Origin: Albimonas sp963977235
GTDB taxonomy: Bacteria > Pseudomonadota > Alphaproteobacteria > Rhodobacterales > Rhodobacteraceae
NCBI RefSeq assembly: GCF_963977235.1
Contig: NZ_CAXBOD010000023.1
Coordinates: forward strand, 1 to 64,000
Reading direction: 5' to 3'
Length of the DNA: 64,000 nt
The notes under the pieces are model-generated. The model searched no databases and was not told where the DNA came from. It saw only the letters and a program-made list of their open reading frames with translations. A program made the translations under genes and the position numbers. How positions within the stretch are numbered: the stretch's first letter is position 1; each line of letters opens with the position of its first letter. Shown in pieces: positions 32,093-40,919 of the stretch.

Positions 32093-33355
32093 GTGAGACC
32101 CTATTCCGCCCTCGACGTCCTGTGGAACGGCCTGACCGGCCAGCGCGGCTGGGCCCGCGCCTGGCGCGACCGCGAGCCCCGGCGCGCCTATGACGTCGTC
32201 ATCGTGGGCGGCGGCGGCCACGGGCTCGCCACCGCCCACTACCTCGCCAAGAACCACGGCGTCCGCCGGGTCGCGGTGCTGGAACGCGGGCTGATCGGCC
32301 AGGGCAACGCCGGGCGCAACACCACCATCGTGCGCTCGAACTACATGCTGCCGGGCAACCGCGAGTTCTATGAGCACACCCTAAAGCTGTGGGAGGGGTT
32401 GAGCCAGGATCTCAACTACAACCTGATGTTCTCCCAGCGCGGCCACCTGGCGCTGAGCTTCGATCCCGGCTTCCGCGACGCCTTCGCGCGCCGCTACAAC
32501 ACGATGCGCATGACCGGATCCGACGGCGCCTGGCTGAGCCGGTCCGAGGTGCGGGCCCGCGCCCCCTGGCTCGACTGGTCCGGGACCGCCCGCTTCCCGA
32601 TCGAGGGCGGGTTCCTCCAGCAACGCGCCGGGACCGCCCGCCATGACGCCCTGGTGTGGGGCTTCGCGCGGGCCGCCGACGCCCGCGGCGTGCACATCGT
32701 CCAGAACTGCGAGGTCACCGGCTTTGTGCGCGAGGCCGGCGCGATCGTGGGGGTCGAGACCTCCCGCGGGGAGATCCGCGCCGAAAAGGTGGCGCTCGCC
32801 GTCGCCGGCTCCACCGGCCCGCTGGCGCAGGCGGCGGGGTTGGGCAAGCTGCCGCTCGAGACCCACAAGCTGCAGGCCTTCGTGACCGAGCCGCTGAAGC
32901 CCATCGTCCACCAGGTGATCTCGTCGGCCCGGCAGGGCCTGTTCTACATGAGCCAGTCCGACAAGGGCGGCGTGGTGTTTGGCGGCGAGATCGACGGTCA
33001 TCCCTCCTACGCCCAGCGCGGCGGGCTCGCGATGTACTCCGAGGTGATGTCCAAGGCGGTGGCGCTGGCCCCGTTCCTCGCCCGGGTGCGGGTGCTGCGG
33101 CAGTGGGCGGGGGTGATGGACATGTCGATGGACGGCTCGCCCTTCATCACCGCCACCGCGATCCCGGGCCTCTATTTCAACGCCGGCTGGAACTACGGGG
33201 GGTTCAAGGCGACGCCGGCCTCGGGCTGGTGCTACGCCCACACCATCGCCCGCGACGCCCCGCACGAGCTGAACGCCGCCTTCTCCCTCGACCGCTTCGC
33301 CCGCGGGCGCGAGCTGGACGAGGAGGCGACCGGCCCCACCCCGGGACTGCACTGA
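32093..33355 (+). CDS. soxB: Sarcosine oxidase beta subunit
   Basis: Subunit holding the dehydrogenase FAD and the sarcosine site of heterotetrameric sarcosine oxidase, which oxidises N-methylglycine to glycine and passes the methyl to tetrahydrofolate. The 420-residue product has the Rossmann motif DVVIVGGGGHGLATAHYLAK near residue 34 and the C-terminal FAD block YFNAGWNYGGFKATPASGW. The start is GTG 32093; an ATG at 32082 stops after four codons. First gene of soxBDAG; its stop overlaps the soxD start (TGATG). Confidence 0.96.
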   Translation: MRPYSALDVLWNGLTGQRGWARAWRDREPRRAYDVVIVGGGGHGLATAHYLAKNHGVRRVAVLERGLIGQGNAGRNTTIVRSNYMLPGNREFYEHTLKLWEGLSQDLNYNLMFSQRGHLALSFDPGFRDAFARRYNTMRMTGSDGAWLSRSEVRARAPWLDWSGTARFPIEGGFLQQRAGTARHDALVWGFARAADARGVHIVQNCEVTGFVREAGAIVGVETSRGEIRAEKVALAVAGSTGPLAQAAGLGKLPLETHKLQAFVTEPLKPIVHQVISSARQGLFYMSQSDKGGVVFGGEIDGHPSYAQRGGLAMYSEVMSKAVALAPFLARVRVLRQWAGVMDMSMDGSPFITATAIPGLYFNAGWNYGGFKATPASGWCYAHTIARDAPHELNAAFSLDRFARGRELDEEATGPTPGLH

Positions 33356-33648
33356 TGAGACTCGCCTGCCCCTTCTGCGGCCCGCGCGACGCGGCCGAAT
33401 TCGCCTATGAGGGCCCCTTCTGCGGCGACCCCGCAGCCGAGCGGCCGCCCCTCGCGGCCGGTCCCGCCGCCTGGGTGGAGGCGGTGTTCCTGCGCGACCA
33501 GCCCAGGGGCCCGACCCGCGAGCTGTGGCGCCACGTCCACGGCTGCGGCTGTTTCCTCGACGTCCTGCGCGACACCCTCAGCCATGAGGTCCTGTCGGTG
33601 GCCTTCGCCGACCCCGCCGACGCGCGCGCGATGAAAGCGAAACCATGA
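33355..33648 (+). CDS. soxD: Sarcosine oxidase delta subunit
   Basis: Small zinc-binding subunit of sarcosine oxidase. The 97-residue product has the expected ligands CPFCGPRD at the N-terminus and HVHGCGCFLDVLRDT near residue 62. Normal length. The ATG lies within the soxB stop (TGATG), and its own stop forms ATGA with soxA, so the complex is translationally coupled. Confidence 0.95.
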   Translation: MRLACPFCGPRDAAEFAYEGPFCGDPAAERPPLAAGPAAWVEAVFLRDQPRGPTRELWRHVHGCGCFLDVLRDTLSHEVLSVAFADPADARAMKAKP

Positions 33649-36593
33649 GCGGCTTTCGTCTTCGCGGCCACGACGCGGCGCCGGTCGCGTTCTCCTGGCA
33701 GGGGCGCGCGATGCGGGGCGCGCAGGGCGACACGCTCGCCGCTGCGCTGCTGGCCAACGGGGTGCGCACGGTGGGGCGCAGCTTCAAGCACCACCGCCCC
33801 CGAGGAATCATGTCGGCGGGCGAGGAGGAGGCCGGCGCGCTGGTCACGCTGGGCGAGGGCGCCCGGACCACGCCCAACCTGAAACCCTCGGTCGTGGAGC
33901 TCGAGGCGGGGCTGGTCGCGCGCGCCCAGAACTGCTGGCCCTCGCTCGGCTTCGATCTTGGGCAGGTCAACGACTGGCTCTCGCCGATCTTCGCGGCGGG
34001 GTTCTACTACAAGACCTTCATGGGCCCGGTCCCCGACACCCGCCTGTGGATGGCCTGCGAGCGGCTGATCCGCCGCGCGGCCGGGATGGGCGCGGCCTCG
34101 CCCCTGCCCGACCCCGACGCCTACGACCAGGTCAACGGGCATTGCGACGTGCTGGTGGCGGGCTCGGGCCCCGCGGGGCTCGCCGCGGCGCGGGAGGCGG
34201 CCGAGGCCGGCCTCGACGTGGTGCTGGCCGAGGCGGATTTCGCGCTGGGCGGGGACCTGCTGTCGGACGAGGGCCCCGAGGGGCTGGCCCGGGCGCTCTG
34301 CGACCTCGCCGCCCTGCCCAACGTCCGGCTGATGCCGCGCACGATGGTCTTCGGCCTCTACGACCACGGCCTCGCGGGCCTGATCGAGCGGCTGCCCGCC
34401 GGCCACGCCTTCCGCGAGCGGCTGCACGTCCTGCGCGCCGGGAAGGTGATCGCGGCCACCGGCGCGATCCAGCGCGGCTTCGTGTTCGGCGACAACGACC
34501 GGCCCGGGGTGATGTCGGCGGCCGCGGCGCGCACCTATCTGCGCCGCTTCGGCGTCGCCCCGGCGCGCGAGGTGGTGGTCGCGGGCGCCGAGGATTCGGC
34601 CTATGCGGCCTCGGTGGCGCTGGCGCAGGCGGGGCTCGACGTCATCCACCTCGAGGCGCGCGAGGCGGCGCCCGGGGCGCTCGCCGAGCAGGCCCGCGCC
34701 GCGGGCGTCGACCTGCGGCCGGGCTGGGTCCCGGTGCGCACGCAGGGCCATCCCCTGAGCGGAGAGCTGCGGGGACTGAGCGTCGGGCGTCACCTCGGCG
34801 GCGGGCGGGCGCGGGCCGAAATGCGGATCTCGGCCGAGGTTCTGGCGGTCTCGGGCGGCTGGTCCCCCGCGATCCACCTGACCACGCAGGCCCGCCAGAA
34901 GCCGGTGTGGTCGCCCGAGCTGGCCTGTTTCCTGCCCGGCGAGGGCGAGGTCCTGTCCTGCGGCGCCGCGGCCGGCGTCTGGAGCCGGGAGGGCGCCGAG
35001 ACCTCGGGCCGCGCCGCCGGCCGGCTGGCCGCCATCGCCCTGCGCGCCACCCGCCGCCGGCCCCTGAAGGGCGCGGAGCCCGGCGGCGACGCGGCCCCGC
35101 CCGCGGAACTGTGGGAGGTCCGCCCCGCCGGCCGCCGCTTCCACGCGCCCGGCAAGGCCTATGTCGACCCGCTGCACGACGTGACCGCCGAGGATGTGCG
35201 CCTGGCCCACCAGGAGGGGTTCGCGGCGCCCGAGCACATGAAGCGCTACACCACGCTGGGCATGGCGCCCGACCAGGGCAAGGCGGGCGGGGTGCTGGGG
35301 CTGGCGGTGCTGGCGGCCGCGCGAGGGGAGGCGACCTCGGCCCTCTCGCCCACCACTTTCCGGCCGCCCTATGCGCCTGTGTCCATGGGGGTTTTCGCGG
35401 GCCTCGACCGCGGCGCCGGCTGGGCGCCCGTTCGCCGCACGCCCTTTCACGCGCAGGCCGAGGCCGAGGGCGCCGTGTTCGTCGACGCCGGCCTGTGGAA
35501 GCGCGCCTGGTATTTTCCGCGGGCGGGCGAGGACCTGACCGCCGCCGCGATGCGCGAGGCGGCGAGGGTGCGCGCCTCGGTCGGGGTCGCCGACGTCTCG
35601 ACGCTGGGGAAGTTCGAGGTGCAGGGGCCGGATGCGGCCGCCTTCCTCGATGCGCTGTTCTCCAACCGCATGGGCGCGCTGGCGGTCGGCCGGGCCCGCT
35701 ACGGCTTCCTGCTGCGCGAGGACGGGGTCGTGCTCGACGACGGCACGGCCTGGCGGCTGGGCGAGGAGCGGTTCCTCGTCACCTGCACCACCGCGCAGGC
35801 CGCCGCGGTCGAGGCGCATTTCGCCCGCTGGCGCTTCCGCCTGCCCGACCTGGAGGTCAGCGTGGACGAGGTGACCGAGGCCTGGTGCGGCCTCGCGCTC
35901 GCCGGTCCCCGCTCCCGCGTCGTGCTGGCGGCGCTGACCGGGGCGGACGTCTCCGACGCCGCCCTCCCTCACCTGGGCGTGCGGGAGATGACGGTCGCGG
36001 GCGCCCCGACCCGGGTCGCGCGCCTGTCCTTCTCGGGCGAGCGGGCCTTCGAGGTCATGGTCCCCCCCGAGGCCGCCCCCGCCCTGTGGGACGCCGCGCT
36101 GAGCGCCGCCCGCGCCGAGGGCGGCGGGCCCTACGGCCTTGAGGCGCTGGATATCCTGCGGGTCGAGAAGGGCCACGTGACGGGGCGCGAGATCGACGGC
36201 CGGGCGACGCTGGGCGACCTCGGGATGCCGGGCATGGCCTCGCGCGCCAAGGACTTCGTCGGCCGGGCGCTGATGGAGCGCGAGGGGCTGGTCGACCCCG
36301 CGCGCCCCGCGCTGATCGGCCTGCGGCCGGTGGAGGCGGAGGCGAAGGTCGCCGCCGGCGCCCTGCTGCATCCCCTGGGCGAGGAGACGGGGCGCGGGAT
36401 CGGGCATGTCTCGTCGGTCGCGGACTCGCCGGCGCTGGGGATGCGGGTGGCGCTGGGCTTCGCGGCCGGCGGGCTGGCGCGCTGGGACGGCAGGTTGCTG
36501 ATGGCCAAGGACCCGATCTCGGGCCGCGACGTGAAGCTGCGCGCCGGCCCGCCCTGTTTCCTCGATCCGGAGGGGGAGCGCCTGCATGGCTGA
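33645..36593 (+). CDS. soxA: Sarcosine oxidase alpha subunit
   Basis: Largest subunit, 982 residues. It has an N-terminal ferredoxin-like segment (RGAQGDTLAAALLANGVRTV), an NAD-binding Rossmann domain near residue 165 (VLVAGSGPAGLAAAREAAEA) and a second one near 305. The C-terminal third is a folate-binding aminomethyltransferase-like domain (from about 600, VGVADVSTLGKFEVQGPDA). That domain converts the released one-carbon unit to 5,10-methylene-tetrahydrofolate. It starts inside soxD (ATGA) and overlaps soxG by 8 bp. Confidence 0.96.
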   Translation: MSGFRLRGHDAAPVAFSWQGRAMRGAQGDTLAAALLANGVRTVGRSFKHHRPRGIMSAGEEEAGALVTLGEGARTTPNLKPSVVELEAGLVARAQNCWPSLGFDLGQVNDWLSPIFAAGFYYKTFMGPVPDTRLWMACERLIRRAAGMGAASPLPDPDAYDQVNGHCDVLVAGSGPAGLAAAREAAEAGLDVVLAEADFALGGDLLSDEGPEGLARALCDLAALPNVRLMPRTMVFGLYDHGLAGLIERLPAGHAFRERLHVLRAGKVIAATGAIQRGFVFGDNDRPGVMSAAAARTYLRRFGVAPAREVVVAGAEDSAYAASVALAQAGLDVIHLEAREAAPGALAEQARAAGVDLRPGWVPVRTQGHPLSGELRGLSVGRHLGGGRARAEMRISAEVLAVSGGWSPAIHLTTQARQKPVWSPELACFLPGEGEVLSCGAAAGVWSREGAETSGRAAGRLAAIALRATRRRPLKGAEPGGDAAPPAELWEVRPAGRRFHAPGKAYVDPLHDVTAEDVRLAHQEGFAAPEHMKRYTTLGMAPDQGKAGGVLGLAVLAAARGEATSALSPTTFRPPYAPVSMGVFAGLDRGAGWAPVRRTPFHAQAEAEGAVFVDAGLWKRAWYFPRAGEDLTAAAMREAARVRASVGVADVSTLGKFEVQGPDAAAFLDALFSNRMGALAVGRARYGFLLREDGVVLDDGTAWRLGEERFLVTCTTAQAAAVEAHFARWRFRLPDLEVSVDEVTEAWCGLALAGPRSRVVLAALTGADVSDAALPHLGVREMTVAGAPTRVARLSFSGERAFEVMVPPEAAPALWDAALSAARAEGGGPYGLEALDILRVEKGHVTGREIDGRATLGDLGMPGMASRAKDFVGRALMEREGLVDPARPALIGLRPVEAEAKVAAGALLHPLGEETGRGIGHVSSVADSPALGMRVALGFAAGGLARWDGRLLMAKDPISGRDVKLRAGPPCFLDPEGERLHG

Positions 36594-37086
36594 GCCCGTC
36601 GCCCTGCGCCCCTGCCCCGCCTGCTGGCAGGCGAGCGTCCCCGCAGCCCTCGCCGCCACGGCGCCGCGCCTGCTGGCCGAGGCGCTGGGCGCCCCGCCGC
36701 CCGCGCCCGGCGCCACGCTCTCGACGCCCGAGGGCCTGCTGTGGCGCGCCGCCCCCCGCGCCTGGCGGCTGCTGGGCGAGGGCCACGGCGCGCCGGCGCC
36801 CGCGGCCCTTGCGCTCCCCGGCGCGGCGCTCACGGACCTGGGCCCCGGCCTCTCGATCCTGTCGCTGCGCGGTCCCCTGGCTGGCGATCTGGCCGCCCGC
36901 GCCGTGCCGCTCGACCTGCGCGCGGCCGCCTTCCCGCCGGGCGCGGTCGCCGCCACGGTCCACCGCCACGCGGGCGTGACGCTGTTCCGGCGCGAGGGGG
37001 GCTTCGACCTGCTGGTCCCGCGCAGCCTGGGCGCGGATTTCGCCGCGCGGCTGGAGCGGATCGCCGGGATGCTGGCCGCCGGCTGA
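36586..37086 (+). CDS. soxG: Sarcosine oxidase gamma subunit
   Basis: 166-residue gamma subunit, the least conserved of the four. It shows the PGLSILSLRGP segment and the C-terminal RHAGVTLFRREGGFDLLVPRS block typical of the family. Identity rests on this and on position: it begins 8 bp inside soxA and closes the operon. Confidence 0.9.
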   Translation: MAEPVALRPCPACWQASVPAALAATAPRLLAEALGAPPPAPGATLSTPEGLLWRAAPRAWRLLGEGHGAPAPAALALPGAALTDLGPGLSILSLRGPLAGDLAARAVPLDLRAAAFPPGAVAATVHRHAGVTLFRREGGFDLLVPRSLGADFAARLERIAGMLAAG

Positions 37087-37097
37087 CAGCGGCGGGC

Positions 37098-37118
37098 GCC
37101 CCGGGCTTGACCCGGGGC
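37098..37118. repeat. Palindromic element after soxG
   Basis: GCCCCGGG-CTTGA-CCCGGGGC, an 8-bp perfect stem with a 5-nt loop, 12 nt after the soxG stop. The same palindrome type is commonly interspersed in alphaproteobacterial genomes (recalled, not searched). It may also end the sox transcript. Only one copy was noticed in the window. Confidence 0.55.
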
Positions 37119-37190
37119 CTCCTGCGCAATGCCCGCGGCCGGGGCGCCGCGGCGGGGCCTGCGAGCGACGGGGGCCGGCCTGCGCCGTGT

Positions 37191-37982
37191 TCAGAAGTCC
37201 CCGGGCGGGGGCGGGGGCGGAATCGCGATCTCGGTCCCGTGGCCTGCGCCGATCTCTAGGCCCCCCTCCCGGGTCACCGAGAACTCGGTGATCGCCAGCC
37301 AGCCCTCGCCGCCGGTGATCTCGGGGCCGAATTCGACGCTGGTCAGCCAGCCGTCGGCATCGACCCGTCCCTCGGCCGCGAGGCGGGTCAGCAGGGCGCC
37401 CAGGTCCAGCTCGCCGCGGCGCAGGCCCTCGCCGGTCTCGGGCAGCCAGGCGAAATAGCCCCAGCTCTCGCCCGGCGCGTTGCCATGGTCGGGATCGTGG
37501 TGGAGCGGACCCGCAAGCCCCCCCTGCGAGACCTGGTCCGCGACCTCGCCCGAGGAGGGGAACTCCCCCCGCTTCACCCAGACCATCACCTCCTGGCGGA
37601 TCGCCTGCGGGCCGCCCTGGGGCGCGGACGAGATCCACAGGTCGAAGGCGAGGTTGAAGCGGCCGGTCTCGCCGCCCCAGTCGACGTTCCAGCGCGCGGT
37701 CAGCCCCTCGACCCCGGAGATCGGCAGCGGCAGGAGGTCGCCGCCCGCCGGGCCGCCCCAGGGCTTGGCGCCCACGATCAGCTCGGGGAAGCCCAGCACG
37801 CGGCCGTCGCCCTCGGGCCAGGCCCATTCGAACCGCACGCCGTCCGACAGGTCGCCGCCATGCAGGACCCGTTGCGTGTAGTCGCGCCCGGCGACCAGCG
37901 CCTCGCGGCCCCAGGTGTTGTTCATCGCGACCGCCGCGCCCAGGGCCGCGGTCGCGTCGTCGTCGTCCAGAACGCCGTCCAT
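37191..37982 (-). CDS. GH12-like (concanavalin-fold) protein without signal peptide
   Basis: 263-residue protein resembling glycoside hydrolase family 12 in the order and spacing of its motifs. These are NNTWG near residue 21, FEWAWP near 50, GFPELIVGAKPWGG (SYPNI position) near 64, FDLWIS (YDIWL position), EVMVWV near 132 (nucleophile Glu of EVMIW) and GPEITGGEGWLAITEFSV near 220 (acid/base Glu). Both catalytic glutamates appear to be present, so beta-glucan hydrolysis is possible. There is no signal peptide, and the C-terminus is a Pro-rich stub, so export is unexplained. AGGGAGG precedes the ATG. Confidence 0.68.
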   Translation of the reverse strand: MDGVLDDDDATAALGAAVAMNNTWGREALVAGRDYTQRVLHGGDLSDGVRFEWAWPEGDGRVLGFPELIVGAKPWGGPAGGDLLPLPISGVEGLTARWNVDWGGETGRFNLAFDLWISSAPQGGPQAIRQEVMVWVKRGEFPSSGEVADQVSQGGLAGPLHHDPDHGNAPGESWGYFAWLPETGEGLRRGELDLGALLTRLAAEGRVDADGWLTSVEFGPEITGGEGWLAITEFSVTREGGLEIGAGHGTEIAIPPPPPPGDF

Positions 37983-38098
37983 GCGCGCCCTCCCTGCGCG
38001 GCATGGCGCGCAGGGAATGCGGCCGCGTCAAGGCGCCTGCGACTCCCGATCCCACCCGCGGGGCTGGCCGGCCCCGTCCCCGCGTCGTAATTGGGGCC

Positions 38099-38962
38099 AT
38101 GAGCACCGCCGACGCCCCCGCCGAGAGCTTCCCGCCCCCGGGCCACGACTGGCCCGAGATGCTGCCCGGCTGGGTCTGGCTGGCCGGCGCCGGTCCGGGC
38201 GACCCGGGCCTTTTGACGCTGCACGCGCTCAACGGCCTGCGCCAGGCCGAGGTGGTGGTCTACGACGCGCTGGTCGACAACCGGGTGCTGGACTTCGCCC
38301 GCAAGGACGCCGAGCTGATCTTCGCGGGCAAGCGCGGGGGCAAGCCCTCGGCCAAGCAGCGCGACATCTCGCTGCGGCTGGTGGAGCTGGCGCGCGCCGG
38401 CAAGCGGGTGCTGCGGCTCAAGGGCGGCGACCCGTTCGTCTTCGGCCGCGGCGGGGAGGAGGCGCAGACCCTGGTCCAGCACGGCGTGCCGATCCGCATC
38501 ATTCCCGGCATCACCGCGGCCATCGGCGGACTCGCCTACGCCGGCATCCCCGTCACCCATCGCGACGTCAACCAGTCGGTGACCTTCCTGACCGGCCACG
38601 ATGCGCGCGGCGAGGCGCCCGCCGCGATCGACTGGCACTCGATCGCCAAGGGCAGCCAGGTGGTCGTGGTCTACATGGGCCTGCGCACGCTGGGGGAGCT
38701 GGCGCGCCAGTTCATCAACGCCGGCCGCTCCCCCGACGAGCCGGTGGCGATCGTCCAGGACGCCACCCTGCCCGGGCAGCGGGTGCTCGAGACGACGCTG
38801 ATCCGCGCTGCGGACGACGTGGCCGCCGCCGGGCTGGTCCCCCCCGCCATGGTCTGCATCGGCCGCGCCGCCCTGATGCGCCGGGCCCTGGCCTGGTGGC
38901 AGGACGAGAGCCCGACCGACCTCGACCCCCTGGGCCGCGGACGCCCGGCCGAGGAGCCCTGA
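38099..38962 (+). CDS. cobA: Uroporphyrinogen-III C-methyltransferase
   Basis: SAM-dependent enzyme making precorrin-2, the entry to cobalamin and siroheme. The 287-residue product has the family motifs VWLAGAGPGDPGLLTLHAL near residue 26, VYDALVDNRVL, RLKGGDPFVFGRGGEEA near 102 and PGITAAIGGLAYAGIPVTHR. No fused dehydrogenase domain (CysG type). ATG 38099 was chosen over an open extension to 38003 that has no family match. No other cobalamin gene is in the window. Confidence 0.95.
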   Translation: MSTADAPAESFPPPGHDWPEMLPGWVWLAGAGPGDPGLLTLHALNGLRQAEVVVYDALVDNRVLDFARKDAELIFAGKRGGKPSAKQRDISLRLVELARAGKRVLRLKGGDPFVFGRGGEEAQTLVQHGVPIRIIPGITAAIGGLAYAGIPVTHRDVNQSVTFLTGHDARGEAPAAIDWHSIAKGSQVVVVYMGLRTLGELARQFINAGRSPDEPVAIVQDATLPGQRVLETTLIRAADDVAAAGLVPPAMVCIGRAALMRRALAWWQDESPTDLDPLGRGRPAEEP

Positions 38963-38980
38963 GGCCCCCTCCAAACGATC

Positions 38981-39009
38981 TTTACGTTTCCCTGCCGAAC
39001 GGCTAGTTG
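38981..39009 (+). promoter_or_regulatory. Possible promoter of the riboswitch transcript
   Basis: TTTACG (38981-38986), 17 bp, then TAGTTG (39004-39009) gives a loose sigma-70-type pair about 30 bp before the FMN aptamer. Spacing is ideal but both hexamers are imperfect. Confidence 0.35.
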
Positions 39010-39040
39010 TTTCGCGCCTCGCCATGCGGCGGGGCGAGTT

Positions 39041-39180
39041 CTCGGGGCGGGGTGAAAGTCCCCACCGGCGGTGATGGCCGAAAGGCATGAGCCCGCGAGC
39101 GCCTTTCTCTGTCAGGGGAAAGGGTCAGCAGAGCCCGGTGGGATCCCGGCGCCGACGGTCACAGTCCGGATGGAAGAGAA
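39041..39180 (+). promoter_or_regulatory. FMN riboswitch (RFN element)
   Basis: The conserved RFN blocks appear in order: CTCGGGGCGGGGTGAAAGTC at 39041, CCCCACCGGCGGT, AGCCCGCGAGCG (39090), GATCCCGG, CCGACGGTCACAGTCCGGATG and AAGAGAA ending at 39180. After the aptamer, GAACGGGACG (39178) can pair with CGTCCCGGTTC (39240) with one bulge, a candidate expression-platform stem before the AAGGAGG ribosome site. FMN binding should lower ribH expression. Confidence 0.95.
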
Positions 39181-39273
39181 CGGGACGGCGCCACGGGCGC
39201 CCGTGCGGCTGCGCGCGGGCCGGGGGGCGTCGGCTCCGTCGTCCCGGTTCATACGGTTCGCAAGGAGGACCCC

Positions 39274-39774
39274 ATGGATCGGACCCAGACTACCGAAACC
39301 GAAATCGCAACCCGCGCCCCCGGACAGGGCCCGCGCGTCGCCTTCGTCCGCGCCCGCTGGCACGCGGACGTGGTCGACCAGGCGCGCGAAGGCTTCCTGC
39401 TGGAACTGGCGCGCCTGACCAACGGCGCGGGCGCCGTCGAGACCTTCGACGTCCCCGGCGCCTTCGAGATCCCGCTGCTGGCCAAGAAGCTGGCCCAGTC
39501 CGGCCGCTTCGACGCGGTGGTCGGCGCGGCCTTCGTGGTCGACGGCGGCATCTACCGGCACGAGTTCGTGGCCCAGGCCGTGGTCTCGGCCTTCATGCAG
39601 GTGGGGCTCGAGACCGGGGTGCCGGTGCTGTCGGTCTCGCTGACCCCGCAGGCCTATCAGGAGACGGACGCCCACACCGGCTTCTTCCGCGAGCATTTCG
39701 TGGGCAAGGGCGAGGAGGCGGCCCGCGCCGTGGTCGGCACGCTCGACGCCCACGCCCGGGCGCAGGCCGCCTGA
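39274..39774 (+). CDS. ribH2: 6,7-dimethyl-8-ribityllumazine synthase, type II (RibH2)
   Basis: Penultimate riboflavin enzyme, joining the pyrimidinedione to 3,4-dihydroxy-2-butanone phosphate. The 166-residue product has FDVPGAFEIPLLAKKLA near residue 58 and a region YRHEFVAQAVVSAFMQVGLETGVPVLSVSLTP. The latter resembles the RibH2 class of Brucella and Mesorhizobium, where the usual catalytic-loop GxxHF differs. AAGGAGG precedes the ATG. It stands alone under the FMN riboswitch, without ribA/B/D/E, a pattern typical of riboswitch-controlled RibH2. Confidence 0.92.
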   Translation: MDRTQTTETEIATRAPGQGPRVAFVRARWHADVVDQAREGFLLELARLTNGAGAVETFDVPGAFEIPLLAKKLAQSGRFDAVVGAAFVVDGGIYRHEFVAQAVVSAFMQVGLETGVPVLSVSLTPQAYQETDAHTGFFREHFVGKGEEAARAVVGTLDAHARAQAA

Positions 39775-39785
39775 TCGCCAAGCGA

Positions 39786-39810
39786 CCGGGGGCGTGCGCC
39801 GCGCCCCCGG
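39786..39810 (+). terminator. Hairpin after ribH2
   Basis: CCGGGGGCG and its exact complement form a 9-bp stem with a 7-nt loop, 11 nt after the ribH2 stop. No T-run. Confidence 0.5.
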
Positions 39811-39900
39811 CCCGACCGTTGCCGCCCTGAAGAATTGACGCGGCGTCGCCCCGACGGCAGAAAGACCCCTGGGGGATTTCCTGAACAGGGGGGAGCGGTC

Positions 39901-40884
39901 ATGCTCGCCAGCATTGCGCCGATCTTCGGCTACGCCGACACGGTGCTCGATTTCCACAACTCAGGCGCGGGGCCGATCGACGACGAGCCCTACGGCGGCG
40001 ACTACGACGGCTTTTCGGGAACCTACCCGGTCCCGATCGAGCTGACCGCAGCGCTGGGCGCCGACCCGGGCCCCGTGGTCGATTTCGTCTCGCTGCCCAC
40101 CGGCTCCCACATCACGGTCGGCTTCCTCGACGAGGTGGTGATCGACGGGGCGGGCGACGACATCTTCGTGACCGAGGTCGCCAACAACTCCGAGGCGGCG
40201 GAGGTCTTCGTCTCCTCCAACGGCGTCGACTTCGTGCTGCTGGGCGAGGCGGGAGGCGGGACGACGGCCTCGTTCGATCTCGCCGACATCGGCTTCAAGG
40301 GCATCGTGACCGCGGTGAAGATCGTCGGGCTGGACGCCAACGGCGGCTCGCCGGGCTTCGACGTGGTCAACGTGCGCGTGGTCGGCGAGGGATCGGGCGT
40401 CGACCTGAGCGAGGACAACGACCTCGAGGGCAGCGGCGCGGACGACGTCGTGGACCTGCAGGGCGGCGACGACGTCTTCGACGGGCGCGGCGGCGACGAC
40501 CATGTCGACGGCGGCGCCGGCAAGGACAAGCTCTCGGGCGGCAAGGGGCGCGACGCGCTCTCGGGCGACGGGGGGCGCGACAAGCTCTGGGGCGGCGGCG
40601 GCAAGGACGAGATCGACGGCGGCGCCGGCAACGACAAGCTGTGGGGCGGCGCCAAGGCCGACCGCTTCGTGTTCGAGAGCGGCGACGGCCGCGACAAGGT
40701 CATGGACTTCGCCGGCCGCGACCGCATCGACCTGCGCGGCCACGACGAGGCCGGCGGCTTCCGCGCCCTGAAGAAGGACTTCGCCGATGTGAAGGCCGGC
40801 GTGAAGATCGGCGTCGGCGACGACGCGATCGTGCTGGTCGACGTCGAGGCGCAGGACCTCGACAAGGGCGACTTCCTGCTCTGA
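39901..40884 (+). CDS. RTX calcium-binding protein, probably type I secreted
   Basis: 327-residue protein without signal peptide. The N-terminal 165 residues form an unassigned beta-rich domain (VVIDGAGDDIFVTEV, then AEVFVSSNGVDFVLLGEAG, recalling discoidin/jelly-roll surface domains). Residues about 178-262 are glycine/aspartate nonapeptide repeats of RTX type (GGAGKDKLS, GGKGRDALS, GGAGNDKLW), which bind calcium. The end, FVFESGDGRDKVMDF to DLDKGDFLL, fits a type I secretion tail. GGGGAG precedes ATG 39901. No ABC secretion genes are nearby. Confidence 0.87.
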   Translation: MLASIAPIFGYADTVLDFHNSGAGPIDDEPYGGDYDGFSGTYPVPIELTAALGADPGPVVDFVSLPTGSHITVGFLDEVVIDGAGDDIFVTEVANNSEAAEVFVSSNGVDFVLLGEAGGGTTASFDLADIGFKGIVTAVKIVGLDANGGSPGFDVVNVRVVGEGSGVDLSEDNDLEGSGADDVVDLQGGDDVFDGRGGDDHVDGGAGKDKLSGGKGRDALSGDGGRDKLWGGGGKDEIDGGAGNDKLWGGAKADRFVFESGDGRDKVMDFAGRDRIDLRGHDEAGGFRALKKDFADVKAGVKIGVGDDAIVLVDVEAQDLDKGDFLL

Positions 40885-40919
40885 GGCGCGCGTCGGGGCG
40901 GGGCCCGCGCGGTCCCGCC

